Shown: positions 24,517-32,315, numbered from the stretch's first letter. The stretch is DNA of 37,028 bases from Clostridia bacterium (GCA_910575725.1 CAJTFE010000045.1:1-37028), one strand, 5' to 3'. The notes: generated by a model not told the origin, from the letters alone. Made by a program: numbers and translations.

Positions 24517-25771
24517 TATTTCCCCTCCATTGGTTTAAAAAACCTGCTTTTTCTTCCTGGGAATAAAAATAATCCATTTTTACATTTCTTTCATAATAAT
24601 GATTTACATACTCTGCCGGTAATTGAATCTCCTTTCGAAATTGTGCGTATGCCAAACGATACCACTTTTGTTTTGCTGCGTTTGCATTTATATCGGGTAA
24701 TTTATCAGTGCCTGCAAATTCACTAATCTTATCTGAAACAGCCTCCATTTTCTCCACCTTAAACAAGAACAGTTCTATATTATCTTTCTTTATAATTGTG
24801 TACCCTTTTTTCTGGTCAAAAGGATATTGAAACACATCGATTCCCAGATTCTTTTTGAGCTGTTCATCAAACCATTCTAACTCATCATTCCATGTATAAG
24901 GCATACAATCTCCCAGCACATTTTTTGTATAGGAACTTCCCCTTAAAATAAAATTTATGAATGCATCATACATTTTCTGAAAATCATTCCCTAATATAGG
25001 CATCCACATAATATGCTGTACATCTTCAGTAAAAGCCTGCCAAAAAGCCGAATAATCTCTGCTCAAAGGCTCCCGTACTGCTGTTATTAATTTTAATGCC
25101 CTCTTCTTTTTAAGCTGGTTCTCCCATATCTCTCGATATTCTTCTCCCAGAATATGATCTGGATATTCAAGATAATGCCCGCTATAAAATGAAATCTTAT
25201 TTTTTATCAGCCTGGCGCTCAAAGAAGATGATGCTGTTTTTCCTGGCTGTATCACCCAGATAGCATCATTAGGCGAGGTTATCAATGAACGCAGAGAATC
25301 CATTCCCAATTTAAGGTATTGATCTTTTCTGATCCGATTGTCTATCTGTAAAACAGCAAGACGTTCCGGATGATTTTTATAAATAGCTTTGGCGTGTATT
25401 TGTATGGCTGTCTTTATTCCCCAGTAAGTAATAACGCGGACTTTCTTCATCTTCATACTTTCCAATAATTCCAAAAGTTCATCTGGATCTGCAATACATG
25501 CTATCAAATACAAAGCTTCGTTCCATTTATGCTCATTATCTTTCATTTCAGATGGAGAAATCACTTCCACATGCTCTATGGAATTCCCCCATTTCTTTTC
25601 ATCCATATCACAAAATTTATCAACTCTTATTTCTGCATCCCTCAACCATCCCAGGACATCCTTCCCTTTTCCCCCTGCGCCGTACAAATAAATTTTTTCT
25701 GCTTCCCTCAACAGATTGATATCTTTGCATAATTCTAAATCCCAGACATTTTTCTTACTGCAGCCCTGCAT
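24488..25771 (-). CDS. NKWYS-family / sulfotransferase-like glycan modification enzyme
   Basis: 427 residues. N-terminal Rossmann-like module with IYLYGAGGKGKDVLGWL near 27-43. The C-terminal domain starts with VIQPGKTASSSLSARL (195-205 core), which resembles the 5'-phosphosulfate-binding loop of sulfotransferases, followed by TAVREPLSRDYSAFW (243-251 core), like their 3'-phosphate-binding arginine/serine motif. Near the end, ANAAKQKWYRLAY matches the N..KWYs element that names the NKWYS family of putative capsular polysaccharide synthesis proteins. The start at 25771 has GGAAGGAG 7 nt upstream and overlaps the previous gene by 17 bp. Sulfotransferase activity is inference, strengthened by the PAPS-making genes downstream. 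A truncated paralog lies at 18019-18618. Confidence 0.7.
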   Translation of the reverse strand: MQGCSKKNVWDLELCKDINLLREAEKIYLYGAGGKGKDVLGWLRDAEIRVDKFCDMDEKKWGNSIEHVEVISPSEMKDNEHKWNEALYLIACIADPDELLELLESMKMKKVRVITYWGIKTAIQIHAKAIYKNHPERLAVLQIDNRIRKDQYLKLGMDSLRSLITSPNDAIWVIQPGKTASSSLSARLIKNKISFYSGHYLEYPDHILGEEYREIWENQLKKKRALKLITAVREPLSRDYSAFWQAFTEDVQHIMWMPILGNDFQKMYDAFINFILRGSSYTKNVLGDCMPYTWNDELEWFDEQLKKNLGIDVFQYPFDQKKGYTIIKKDNIELFLFKVEKMEAVSDKISEFAGTDKLPDINANAAKQKWYRLAYAQFRKEIQLPAEYVNHYYERNVKMDYFYSQEEKAGFLNQWRGNSDVCNSAFV

Positions 25772-27035
25772 CGATACGCTCCTTCCACATTTTTTTATAG
25801 CTGTCAATCTCCTCATCTGTATAAAAATGCGAGTATTCCGTATTATTGTTATAGTAATATTCAAAATATTGATTTGAAATTTTGATTTCATTTTTTAATG
25901 CTTGATAAGTCTTGCTGTATATCTTTTCTCCGCCCACATTTACATTTTTTAACTGAAATCCCTCCTGCCCCAAAAAATCTCCAATAACACCTTCGAGACG
26001 ATTTAAGGCTTCTAATTTATAAATGAAAATTTCTACATTTCCCTTCCGAATGAATCCATATCCTTTTTCTTTATTAAATGGCTCCTGATATACGTCTATT
26101 CCAAAAACACGTTTGATTTCGTATAAAAACCATGAAAATTCATCCATTTTATATTCCATAATCATTTCCGACAAAATAAAAAAAGAATTCTCCAAATTTT
26201 CCTTCCACCTAGGAATACGTTTCCTAATTTCTGTATCTTTTAATTTCTTGTGTTCATTTCCCAGGAAATCGCCATATAACCAGAAAATGTTTGAGTTAAA
26301 CTGGTGATAAGGCCACAAATCCATATCACTATTTTGAAACATTGCCGCTAAATCTCTGGAGATTGGTTCTCGGACTCCAGTAATAATTTTTACTTTTTTA
26401 TCCCTTATTTTATCTAAATAATATGTTAACTGTTTTTTTGAAAAATCTTCAAAGCCAAAGGGAATAACAAGCGAATGAATCTGAATGCTGCGGCCGCCAA
26501 TTGCTTTCCATACACTCTGCGATCCAACCTTCCCCGGCTGATAAATAAAAATATTGCTTTCACCTGCTGCTTCTACCAGCATATCAAGTGCATACAATTT
26601 CATTTGATATCCTATCCGTTTTTCACCCAGCATCAGATTATACATTATTTCGACGCGCAGGCTTTGCGGAATACCGGAATGCTCAAAATGAATAAATAAT
26701 GACTGATAAAAAGCATAGACGGAACATACATTAGCATATAAGAAATTTTCATTTTCACAGTTTTCCAGCATTTCCTTATAGTAGTCAATACTAGCAATTA
26801 TAATTAAAACGGCTGGCCTGTCATACTTCTCTTTTATATCCTGGATTGAAAGAACAGGATAATGATTAAATACAGAATTTCCTTTTTTTGTATTACATAC
26901 ACCCAAAATATTTACATTTAATTTTTTCAAAATTTGATAAATCTGTATTCCCCAAAATCCTGTTCCATAAATCACGATATCACTCTCTTGAATACAAGAA
27001 AATTGATTGCATATAAGCAGGTCATTCATTACCAT
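25755..27035 (-). CDS. Second NKWYS-family / sulfotransferase-like enzyme
   Basis: 426 residues with the same plan as the next gene: N-terminal module VIYGTGFWGIQIYQIL (GTG 24-26), then FIYQPGKVGSQSVWKAI (166-174 core, candidate phosphosulfate loop), ITGVREPISRDLAAMF (222-228 core), and NVGGEKIYSKTYQALKNEI (375-386, the NKWYS-type element). It is clearly paralogous to 24488-25771 but much diverged, so it may modify another position of the glycan. AGGAG 9 nt before the ATG. The protein has no signal peptide, consistent with cytoplasmic action on lipid-linked intermediates. Confidence 0.7.
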   Translation of the reverse strand: MVMNDLLICNQFSCIQESDIVIYGTGFWGIQIYQILKKLNVNILGVCNTKKGNSVFNHYPVLSIQDIKEKYDRPAVLIIIASIDYYKEMLENCENENFLYANVCSVYAFYQSLFIHFEHSGIPQSLRVEIMYNLMLGEKRIGYQMKLYALDMLVEAAGESNIFIYQPGKVGSQSVWKAIGGRSIQIHSLVIPFGFEDFSKKQLTYYLDKIRDKKVKIITGVREPISRDLAAMFQNSDMDLWPYHQFNSNIFWLYGDFLGNEHKKLKDTEIRKRIPRWKENLENSFFILSEMIMEYKMDEFSWFLYEIKRVFGIDVYQEPFNKEKGYGFIRKGNVEIFIYKLEALNRLEGVIGDFLGQEGFQLKNVNVGGEKIYSKTYQALKNEIKISNQYFEYYYNNNTEYSHFYTDEEIDSYKKMWKERIDAGLQ

Positions 27036-27076
27036 ATTAGGGCTCTCCTATACTCTACCGTCCATTTTACCTAGTT

Positions 27077-27895
27077 CTATTCCTTCGTTAGTCTCCACAC
27101 ATTTTTTCCGGCACAGCGCTTGCCAAAACTGTTTTGGTTTTGTACCTCTTTTTCGAATGTTATGGACAGCCAATCTTGAACACTCATTTCTTCCTCGGAA
27201 ACAATCTTATCTTTGACTAATTCTGTTTTTACCTTCCATAAATAATCCTTAAGCTCCTCTTCATTCATTAAAACAAGCGGTATCACCTCTAGCCTATTGC
27301 TTTCTTTTACATATTTGAGCATCTGGCTTCCCATAGGAAGAAATCCATACCATACTTCATCCGATATCCATTTCCCGAAAAAATTATTTATACAAGCATA
27401 CGCTATCTGATATTCCCCTATAAATTCAGGCACAGGAAAACGTTCCTTATGCTCAGATAAATATTGTCCCGGAAGCTTCTTTTTCTCATCTATTTTCACA
27501 AGCAAGCGTGTTTCCATGTTCCATTTTCTAACGGAACCATTATTCTGATCAGGCACAAAAAAAATATCGTTCTCTCCTATGACAACTTCTTCTATCAAAA
27601 ATGGTTTTTCCTGCTCGCTCCTAAGTTCTACTGCTTGTATCGAATGATTTTTCAAATCAAAAATATGAAGAAACCGCCCTCTTCGCGGACAAAAATATAT
27701 TTTCTCATCTTTCAAAAAAATCTCTTTATGAATATTTCTTTTGCTAATTCTTTCATGTTCAAAACATCCTAAAAAAACAGTTTTTCCAGTCCTGATTTCA
27801 ACCTTAAATAAGCCATTATAAAACCGATTTGAAAAGAAAGCATAACCATCCTTCTCAACAAAATTAATACAAGAAATTCTTTCTAATACAAGCAT
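27077..27895 (-). CDS. Unknown protein, probable beta-propeller-like repeats
   Basis: 272 residues, not recognised. The first 150 residues alternate short beta strands with turns (FFSNRFYNGLFKVEIRTGKT, KIYFCPRRGRFLHIFDL, IFFVPDQNNGSVRKWNMETR), like blades of a propeller. The last 100 residues are helical and charged. No signal peptide or membrane segment. GAGG is 6 nt before the ATG. It is the first gene of the glycan/sulfate run, so it probably takes part in glycan assembly or its regulation, but the sequence gives no catalytic clue. Confidence 0.6.
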   Translation of the reverse strand: MLVLERISCINFVEKDGYAFFSNRFYNGLFKVEIRTGKTVFLGCFEHERISKRNIHKEIFLKDEKIYFCPRRGRFLHIFDLKNHSIQAVELRSEQEKPFLIEEVVIGENDIFFVPDQNNGSVRKWNMETRLLVKIDEKKKLPGQYLSEHKERFPVPEFIGEYQIAYACINNFFGKWISDEVWYGFLPMGSQMLKYVKESNRLEVIPLVLMNEEELKDYLWKVKTELVKDKIVSEEEMSVQDWLSITFEKEVQNQNSFGKRCAGKNVWRLTKE

Positions 27896-27930
27896 GATTT
27901 ACCTCGTTTTCTGCCATCACAAATAATAAA

Positions 27931-27969
27931 ATATATTGGTCATCTTATTTATAGCCGATATATTGGTCA
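27931..27969. repeat. 12-bp direct repeat upstream of the glycan run
   Basis: ATATATTGGTCA at 27931-27942 and again at 27958-27969, 27 bp apart. On the minus strand both read TGACCAATATAT. One copy is at the far edge of the possible guide-RNA region of the TnpB-like gene, the other lies 36 bp before the first gene of the glycan run. It may be an operator pair, or a guide and its target. Confidence 0.5.
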
Positions 27970-28188
27970 CCCTTGCGCCTATACACAGCTTTGGATGATG
28001 CCGCCGGACTTTGCCGGCCGCTTCGCTCCCTGCTACGTCATGCCTTCGCATGTTCACAGGGTCCTGGCATACCCAATGCGCATTGTCTGCCTTCTAATGC
28101 CGTGGTTTGTTTTTTATATCATGAACCTGCTCCTTAGTCCTTCCGGTAAAGCCCGGCTCATCACCGAGGCTTATCTAAAGGGCCGTTC
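27970..28188 (-). ncRNA. Possible omega-RNA-like guide scaffold downstream of the TnpB-like gene
   Basis: About 220 nt without a gene directly after the stop of the TnpB-family gene, on the same strand, where TnpB guide RNAs are normally encoded. Read on the minus strand it is structured: CTTTAG (start) can pair with CTAAGG about 40 nt later, and GCCGG-CAAAGT-CCGGC forms a hairpin near the 3' side, followed by AAGCTGTGTATAGGCGCAAG. Position and hairpins only; no covariance model could be run, and the repeat at 27958 would be the first guide-like bases. Confidence 0.3.
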
Positions 28189-29511
28189 TTATGATCTTCG
28201 TAATACGCCTTCGCCCTGGCCGCGCTTCTTTGCATTCCGCGCGGTGTTGGTCTTTTCCTCCTCCTGGAAGCCGCAGGAGGGACAGTGAAAGCTTCCGGAC
28301 TGCTTTGCCGGGCTTCCCGTGACAATGCAGCCGCAGCGGCTGCATTCTCTGCTGATATCCTTTCCCCAAACCTCTACAAGCTCCACAGACTGTTCTTCGC
28401 ACTTCTGGGCCAGGCGTTTTCGGATGTAGCCTCTCTGCCACAGGCTGACAGAATAGTTGATTCTCTTATTTTTTCCCTTTCCCTGTGCTCCCGGCAGCTT
28501 CGCCATGTAAATGGTCCGGGGCTTTTCCGTCTGGAGAAAGCGATTGAGTTCCTGATTGATATAGCTGTGAAGCTGTTCTTCCATCCTCTTTTTCTTTGCC
28601 TGGTACTTTTTCCGTCCTGGATTGCTCTCCTTATTACGCTGATAGATCCCGGCTTGTCTGCGGATCCAGTCTGCATACCCGGTCTGATATGTTCCAAGCT
28701 CCTCTCCGTAGCGGCGGCCCTCATTGGTTGTAAGCATGGTATACATTCCAAAGGCTATGCCGATTCTGCCGGTGTACTCGGGATGCCGGCGGACTGTTGT
28801 CCGGACAGGTACATGAAGCTGTATTGTGCCCTCTTTTGGATTCAGCTTCATATAAAGCTGCGATTTGTACTGATTGTGATCTGTCAGAGGAATAAAAACG
28901 CGTTTCCTCTTCTCTTTCGTAGAAATATAAATCCCCCCGTCCCCATAACGGAAAGCTCTCTCCGAAAGGGAAAAACCGAAGGTATTCTCTGTATGAAGCT
29001 TCACATGGCATTTTCTCACCTGCCTGCAGAGATACTTTTGAAGCCGCTCTGTATCTGCCTGTCTTGAAAGCAGCGTGTACTGCTCTGCCAGCTCTTGCGG
29101 CAGTTCCACCGGTTTTTGGTTCAGTACCTGCTCAAAAGCGCTGTTGATTTTTAAAAGGAAACTGAGGTAATGCTTCTCCTCCTCTGTAAACTGCTCATTG
29201 CGTCCTATATTTTTCTGGACATGTGTCTTTGTTCTTGTCCACTGGGCCTTGATCTCTCCCAAGGCGTCAAAGACGGCAAGGTAAAAATAGACAGAGGGAA
29301 TCCCCAAGGTATCTCTTAGTCCGCTGGCTGTCATTTCGTTCTGCACCGTATAGCCTGGATACAGCTTGGACAGACTGGCTATGCCGCCGAAACGTGCATA
29401 CACATAGTTTTTTACCTTTCCATAGTCCCCGGCGATTTCTATGAGCTTTCTCATATCCTCTTCCGGGATGGGGCCCTTGTTGTATTGGCGTATGATTTTA
29501 TAGACAGACAT
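28189..29511 (-). CDS. TnpB-family protein lacking all three RuvC catalytic acids
   Basis: 440 residues. The C-terminal half has the TnpB/OrfB layout. The zinc ribbon is intact (C390, C393, C410, C413 in ECSRCG and HCPSCG), as is the helix INYSVSLWQRGYIRKRLAQK before it. RuvC-I, normally GIDLG, reads GIAFG (A253, codon GCC). RuvC-II, normally with Glu, reads IYMAKLPG (A337, codon GCG). RuvC-III, normally DxNAA, reads KTNTARNA (K420). It should therefore bind guide RNA and DNA but not cut. The frame is otherwise complete, which argues against random decay. The ATG at 29511 follows a weak GGGA; 47 further in-frame codons upstream look non-coding. No tnpA is adjacent. It is transcribed toward the glycan run. 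TldR proteins are a known precedent for dead TnpB used as RNA-guided repressors. Confidence 0.8.
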   Translation of the reverse strand: MSVYKIIRQYNKGPIPEEDMRKLIEIAGDYGKVKNYVYARFGGIASLSKLYPGYTVQNEMTASGLRDTLGIPSVYFYLAVFDALGEIKAQWTRTKTHVQKNIGRNEQFTEEEKHYLSFLLKINSAFEQVLNQKPVELPQELAEQYTLLSRQADTERLQKYLCRQVRKCHVKLHTENTFGFSLSERAFRYGDGGIYISTKEKRKRVFIPLTDHNQYKSQLYMKLNPKEGTIQLHVPVRTTVRRHPEYTGRIGIAFGMYTMLTTNEGRRYGEELGTYQTGYADWIRRQAGIYQRNKESNPGRKKYQAKKKRMEEQLHSYINQELNRFLQTEKPRTIYMAKLPGAQGKGKNKRINYSVSLWQRGYIRKRLAQKCEEQSVELVEVWGKDISRECSRCGCIVTGSPAKQSGSFHCPSCGFQEEEKTNTARNAKKRGQGEGVLRRS

Positions 29512-29590
29512 GTTGGATTCCCTTTTCGGCAGTCTTACTCTGAATAACTTTGTTCCATGTAACCCAGGCAGGCGGCACACGAAGTCAGGT

Positions 29591-29618
29591 ATTCTCAAAA
29601 AGTGTACTTTTAGAGAAT
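29591..29618. repeat. 28-bp dyad with AAAGTGTACTTTT core
   Basis: ATTCTC (29591-29596) pairs with GAGAAT (29613-29618) around AAAAGTGTACTTTT. The core recurs in both arms of the hairpin at 29733-29784. It is 80 bp upstream of the TnpB-like start, so it could be an element end or an operator. Confidence 0.4.
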
Positions 29619-29702
29619 GAAAATTAAGGGGAAAAAAATAGAAATATAGCACAAAAAAACCAGAAAATATTTTATAGAATTAGCTAAAGTTATGATAGAA
29701 TC

Positions 29703-29731
29703 TTGACGATAACATATAAAATAAGTAAAAT
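29703..29731 (+). promoter_or_regulatory. Promoter-like sequence on the plus strand
   Basis: TTGACG (29703-29708), 17-bp spacer, TAAAAT (29726-29731). Transcription would start at about 29738, immediately in the hairpin 29733-29784 that has a T run on this side too. Either a short hairpin RNA or an antisense transcript to the SGNH gene could result. Confidence 0.35.
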
Positions 29732-29732
29732 A

Positions 29733-29784
29733 AAAAAGTACACTTTATGAAAATTTTGTTTCTTTCTCATAAAGTGTACTTTTT
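29733..29784 (-). terminator. Bidirectional-looking terminator of the icd-MBOAT-SGNH operon
   Basis: 18-bp perfect stem (29733-29750 with 29767-29784, containing AAAAAGTACACTTTATGA) and a 16-nt loop. On the minus strand the stem is followed by a T run and T-rich sequence; on the plus strand by TTTTTATTCC. It lies 59 nt past the SGNH gene. Confidence 0.75.
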
Positions 29785-29842
29785 ATTCCTATAAGCAGCA
29801 GGTTAAGCAGGGGCTGCAGTCCTATATACGGAAAAGCCGGAC

Positions 29843-30841
29843 TCAGTGATTATCCAGCGCTTTTTCGAATTCCTCCAGATTATCCGCCGTAACGACAAAG
29901 CCAAATCCCTGGCTCTCCAGCCTCTCATCCGTAACACCGTTAAAAATACGGTCAATAATCATATCGCCGATCTCCTCGGTATAGTGGCTGGCCTCATAAT
30001 AATTATTCCGGTTGTCCGTGATATCATTGATGCCGCTGAAATTATAATAGCCTGTCTTCTGCTGTTCTCCCAGCAGTCTCAAAAAAGAGGCGTATCCAAA
30101 ATATTTTGACTGGGCATAGGTGGAGGAATAGATGGGATTGGTGAACAAAATAAAGTTGATATCATATTCCTCACAGAGCTCTGAAATCTTGCGTATATGT
30201 CCCAGGGAATCGTCAATATAATACTGGTAGTAATTTCCCCAATACGGCGTATCGCCCTCCCACGTTCCGCCCAGGGACGGATCGCGCCTGCTGGAGCCGC
30301 TCCGGTAGTAGCGGTCCACATAGTCCGGATCCTCTGTCTCATGCTCCAGGCTGACCTCCAAAGAAGCGATCACCCCCCGGATGCTTAAGTACTTTGCATA
30401 GAAGCCCAGCTTATCTTCCCTTGGATAGGGAATGCGGTAAAACTGGTTTTCATGGAGAGAGGGATCTACAAAGCAGGAAATATTGTCTACGCCCACCATA
30501 ACATTTTTGGGGATAATTCCATGTTCGATCATCTCCCTCAGATTTTCCAGATGCTCCTTGGGAAGGCCCTCCGAGTAGGACATATTGTACCATGTGCCTT
30601 CCGGAATCTTCTCCACGTCTATAAAGCCTGTCCGGGAGGAACCGAAAAGGAAGGAGTCAAATTTATCCGGATTGTGGAGGATATACTGCATCTTGATATA
30701 ATTACTGTTTGGCTCTACACCGTTGTCCCGGATTCTCTTCCAATGGAATATATTGTAGGGATCCACCAGTATGGGAACGGCTATTTCTAAGAGCAGTATG
30801 AACAGCACAAAAGGCGCTATTTTTTTAAGGAATGTTTTCAT
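29843..30841 (-). CDS. SGNH-like membrane-anchored protein paired with MBOAT
   Basis: 332 residues with one N-terminal membrane segment (about 8-27) and the rest outside. FDSFLFGSSRTGF gives the SGNH-type block I with serine near 68-69, and EASHYTEEIGDMIIDRI near the C-terminus supplies the likely catalytic His of block V. Proteins of this type (AlgJ/AlgX- or DltD-like) sit beside an MBOAT acyltransferase and complete transfer of an acyl group, usually acetyl, to an exported polysaccharide or teichoic acid. It lies 19 bp after the MBOAT gene and ends at a strong terminator. Confidence 0.75.
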   Translation of the reverse strand: MKTFLKKIAPFVLFILLLEIAVPILVDPYNIFHWKRIRDNGVEPNSNYIKMQYILHNPDKFDSFLFGSSRTGFIDVEKIPEGTWYNMSYSEGLPKEHLENLREMIEHGIIPKNVMVGVDNISCFVDPSLHENQFYRIPYPREDKLGFYAKYLSIRGVIASLEVSLEHETEDPDYVDRYYRSGSSRRDPSLGGTWEGDTPYWGNYYQYYIDDSLGHIRKISELCEEYDINFILFTNPIYSSTYAQSKYFGYASFLRLLGEQQKTGYYNFSGINDITDNRNNYYEASHYTEEIGDMIIDRIFNGVTDERLESQGFGFVVTADNLEEFEKALDNH

Positions 30842-30860
30842 TTGGATCTCCGTTTGCTAT

Positions 30861-32315
30861 TTAAAACTGAAAGTATACAAATTCATATTCGCCCAGCTGG
30901 CGGCTGTACAGAATTACGAACAGCAGAAAAAAGTAGAGGGCGTAACGAAGGGGCTTTTTGAAGGCTCCTATCCGCTCCCAGATACTTTTTGTCAGCTCCA
31001 GGTAATCATGCGCCAAGAGAACCAGGATACAGACGATACTGATGATAAGGGTCTGTACGCCGGAAGCTTTTACCATGCCGGCGCCCTGGAAGGCGTGATA
31101 ACCGTCTGTCAGATAGGCTGCTGGGTTGGTGATTCCCTCCAGCAGATGGGTCAGCACATAAAAAGCGTCGGATATGGTGTCAGCCCTAAAAAAGATCCAG
31201 GTTACCATCACGAACAGGAAGGTAACTCCAATCCGAAGCCAGCTTTTTTTCTTTGGATCCATGTGAAAGATGCGCATCCATTCCCGTTCCAGGATCTGGC
31301 CCAGGCCGTGAATGCCTCCCCAGAGAACGTAGGTCCAGCTGGCTCCGTGCCAGAGTCCGCTTACCAGAAAGGTGACAAGGAGATTCCATCTTGTCCGCCA
31401 GGGCCCTCTCCGGTTACCGCCTAAGGGTATGTATACATAGTCCCGGAACCAGGTGGACAGCGAGATGTGCCAGCGGTTCCAGAACTCCCGGATGGATGCG
31501 GAAAAGTAGGGACTTTTGAAGTTCGTCATCAGATCGATGTCCAGAAGCTCTGCCGTTCCTACCGCAATATCAGAGTAGCCGGAAAAGTCACAGTAGATCT
31601 GAAAGGTGAACAGAACCGTAGCCAGCAGCAGAGGAAAGCCTGTGAAGCTTCCCGCCGCATTGTACACGGTGTCCACGTAGATGGCTACTGTGTCTGCTAT
31701 GGCTATTTTTTTAAAGAAGCCCCAGGCAATCATTTTTGCCCCATGGATGCCTTTCTCTGTATGGAAGGTATGCTCCCCCTCAATCTGGGGAAGCAGGTTT
31801 CTGGTACGCTCAATAGGCCCGGCCACCAGCTGGGGGAAGAAGGAGATAAACGTAGCATATTTCCCCAAATGGCGGCAGGCCTTTACCTCGCCTCTGTATA
31901 CGTCAATCACGTAGCTTAAGGTCTGGAAGGTATAGAAGGAAATGCCGACCGGAAGCATCAGATTCAGCGTGGTCTCCTGAACCGGTATGGCAAATCTCTG
32001 TAACGTATCGGTCACACTTTTGCTTAAAAAGTTAAAATATTTGAAAAAGAACAGGATGCCGAAGCTGATAAGAAGGGCTGTTACCATACACAGCTTCTTC
32101 TTTCTCCGGCTCTTTGTCCGCTCCATCAGTAAGGCCGCACCGTAGGATACCAGGGTGGTGGTCAGTATCAGTGTTACGTATTTTACATTCCAGCTCATGT
32201 AAAAATAGTAGCTGGATATCAAGAGTATGCCCCATCGGTATCTTGCCGGAATCAGCCAGTAGACCGCAAATACAATGGGAAAAAACACATAAAATGCATT
32301 GGAATTAAACAGCAT
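30861..32315 (-). CDS. MBOAT family O-acyltransferase (AlgI-like)
   Basis: 484 residues, about ten or more membrane segments. Motifs: FNSNAFYVFFPIVFAVYWLI at the start, LPVGISFYTFQTLSYVIDVY, FFPQLVAGPIERTRNLLPQI, REFWNRWHISLSTWFRDYVY and LVSGLWHGASWTYVLWG with the active histidine at 323. These enzymes move an acyl group across the membrane for O-acetylation of surface polymers. The ATG overlaps the icd stop by 11 bp, so it is coupled to icd. Together with the SGNH partner it forms an O-acylation module that may act on the glycan made by the genes at 18-28 kb; that link is inference from proximity. Confidence 0.92.
   Translation of the reverse strand: MLFNSNAFYVFFPIVFAVYWLIPARYRWGILLISSYYFYMSWNVKYVTLILTTTLVSYGAALLMERTKSRRKKKLCMVTALLISFGILFFFKYFNFLSKSVTDTLQRFAIPVQETTLNLMLPVGISFYTFQTLSYVIDVYRGEVKACRHLGKYATFISFFPQLVAGPIERTRNLLPQIEGEHTFHTEKGIHGAKMIAWGFFKKIAIADTVAIYVDTVYNAAGSFTGFPLLLATVLFTFQIYCDFSGYSDIAVGTAELLDIDLMTNFKSPYFSASIREFWNRWHISLSTWFRDYVYIPLGGNRRGPWRTRWNLLVTFLVSGLWHGASWTYVLWGGIHGLGQILEREWMRIFHMDPKKKSWLRIGVTFLFVMVTWIFFRADTISDAFYVLTHLLEGITNPAAYLTDGYHAFQGAGMVKASGVQTLIISIVCILVLLAHDYLELTKSIWERIGAFKKPLRYALYFFLLFVILYSRQLGEYEFVYFQF

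Larger units (their letters stand above)
29512..29842. other. Gene-free spacer upstream of the TnpB-like gene
   Basis: AT-rich 331 bp between the TnpB-like gene and the SGNH-like gene. It contains a 28-bp dyad (29591-29618), a plus-strand promoter-like sequence (29703-29731) and a strong hairpin (29733-29784). I see no reading frame worth calling and no IS200-type end identical to those at the window edges. Confidence 0.6.

Noticed and set aside
27995..28288. Plus-strand frame between the glycan run and the TnpB-like gene
   Set aside because: Runs antisense into the tnpB-like 3' end and lacks a start signal; the region is better read as a structured RNA candidate.
28189..29511. TnpB-like gene as a simple active IS605 nuclease
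   Set aside because: The codons at the three catalytic positions are GCC, GCG and AAG, none of which encodes an acidic residue, and no tnpA or IS200-type end is adjacent.
30771..31424. 217-codon plus-strand frame opposite MBOAT and SGNH
   Set aside because: Antisense to two well-supported genes; composition follows their codon bias.
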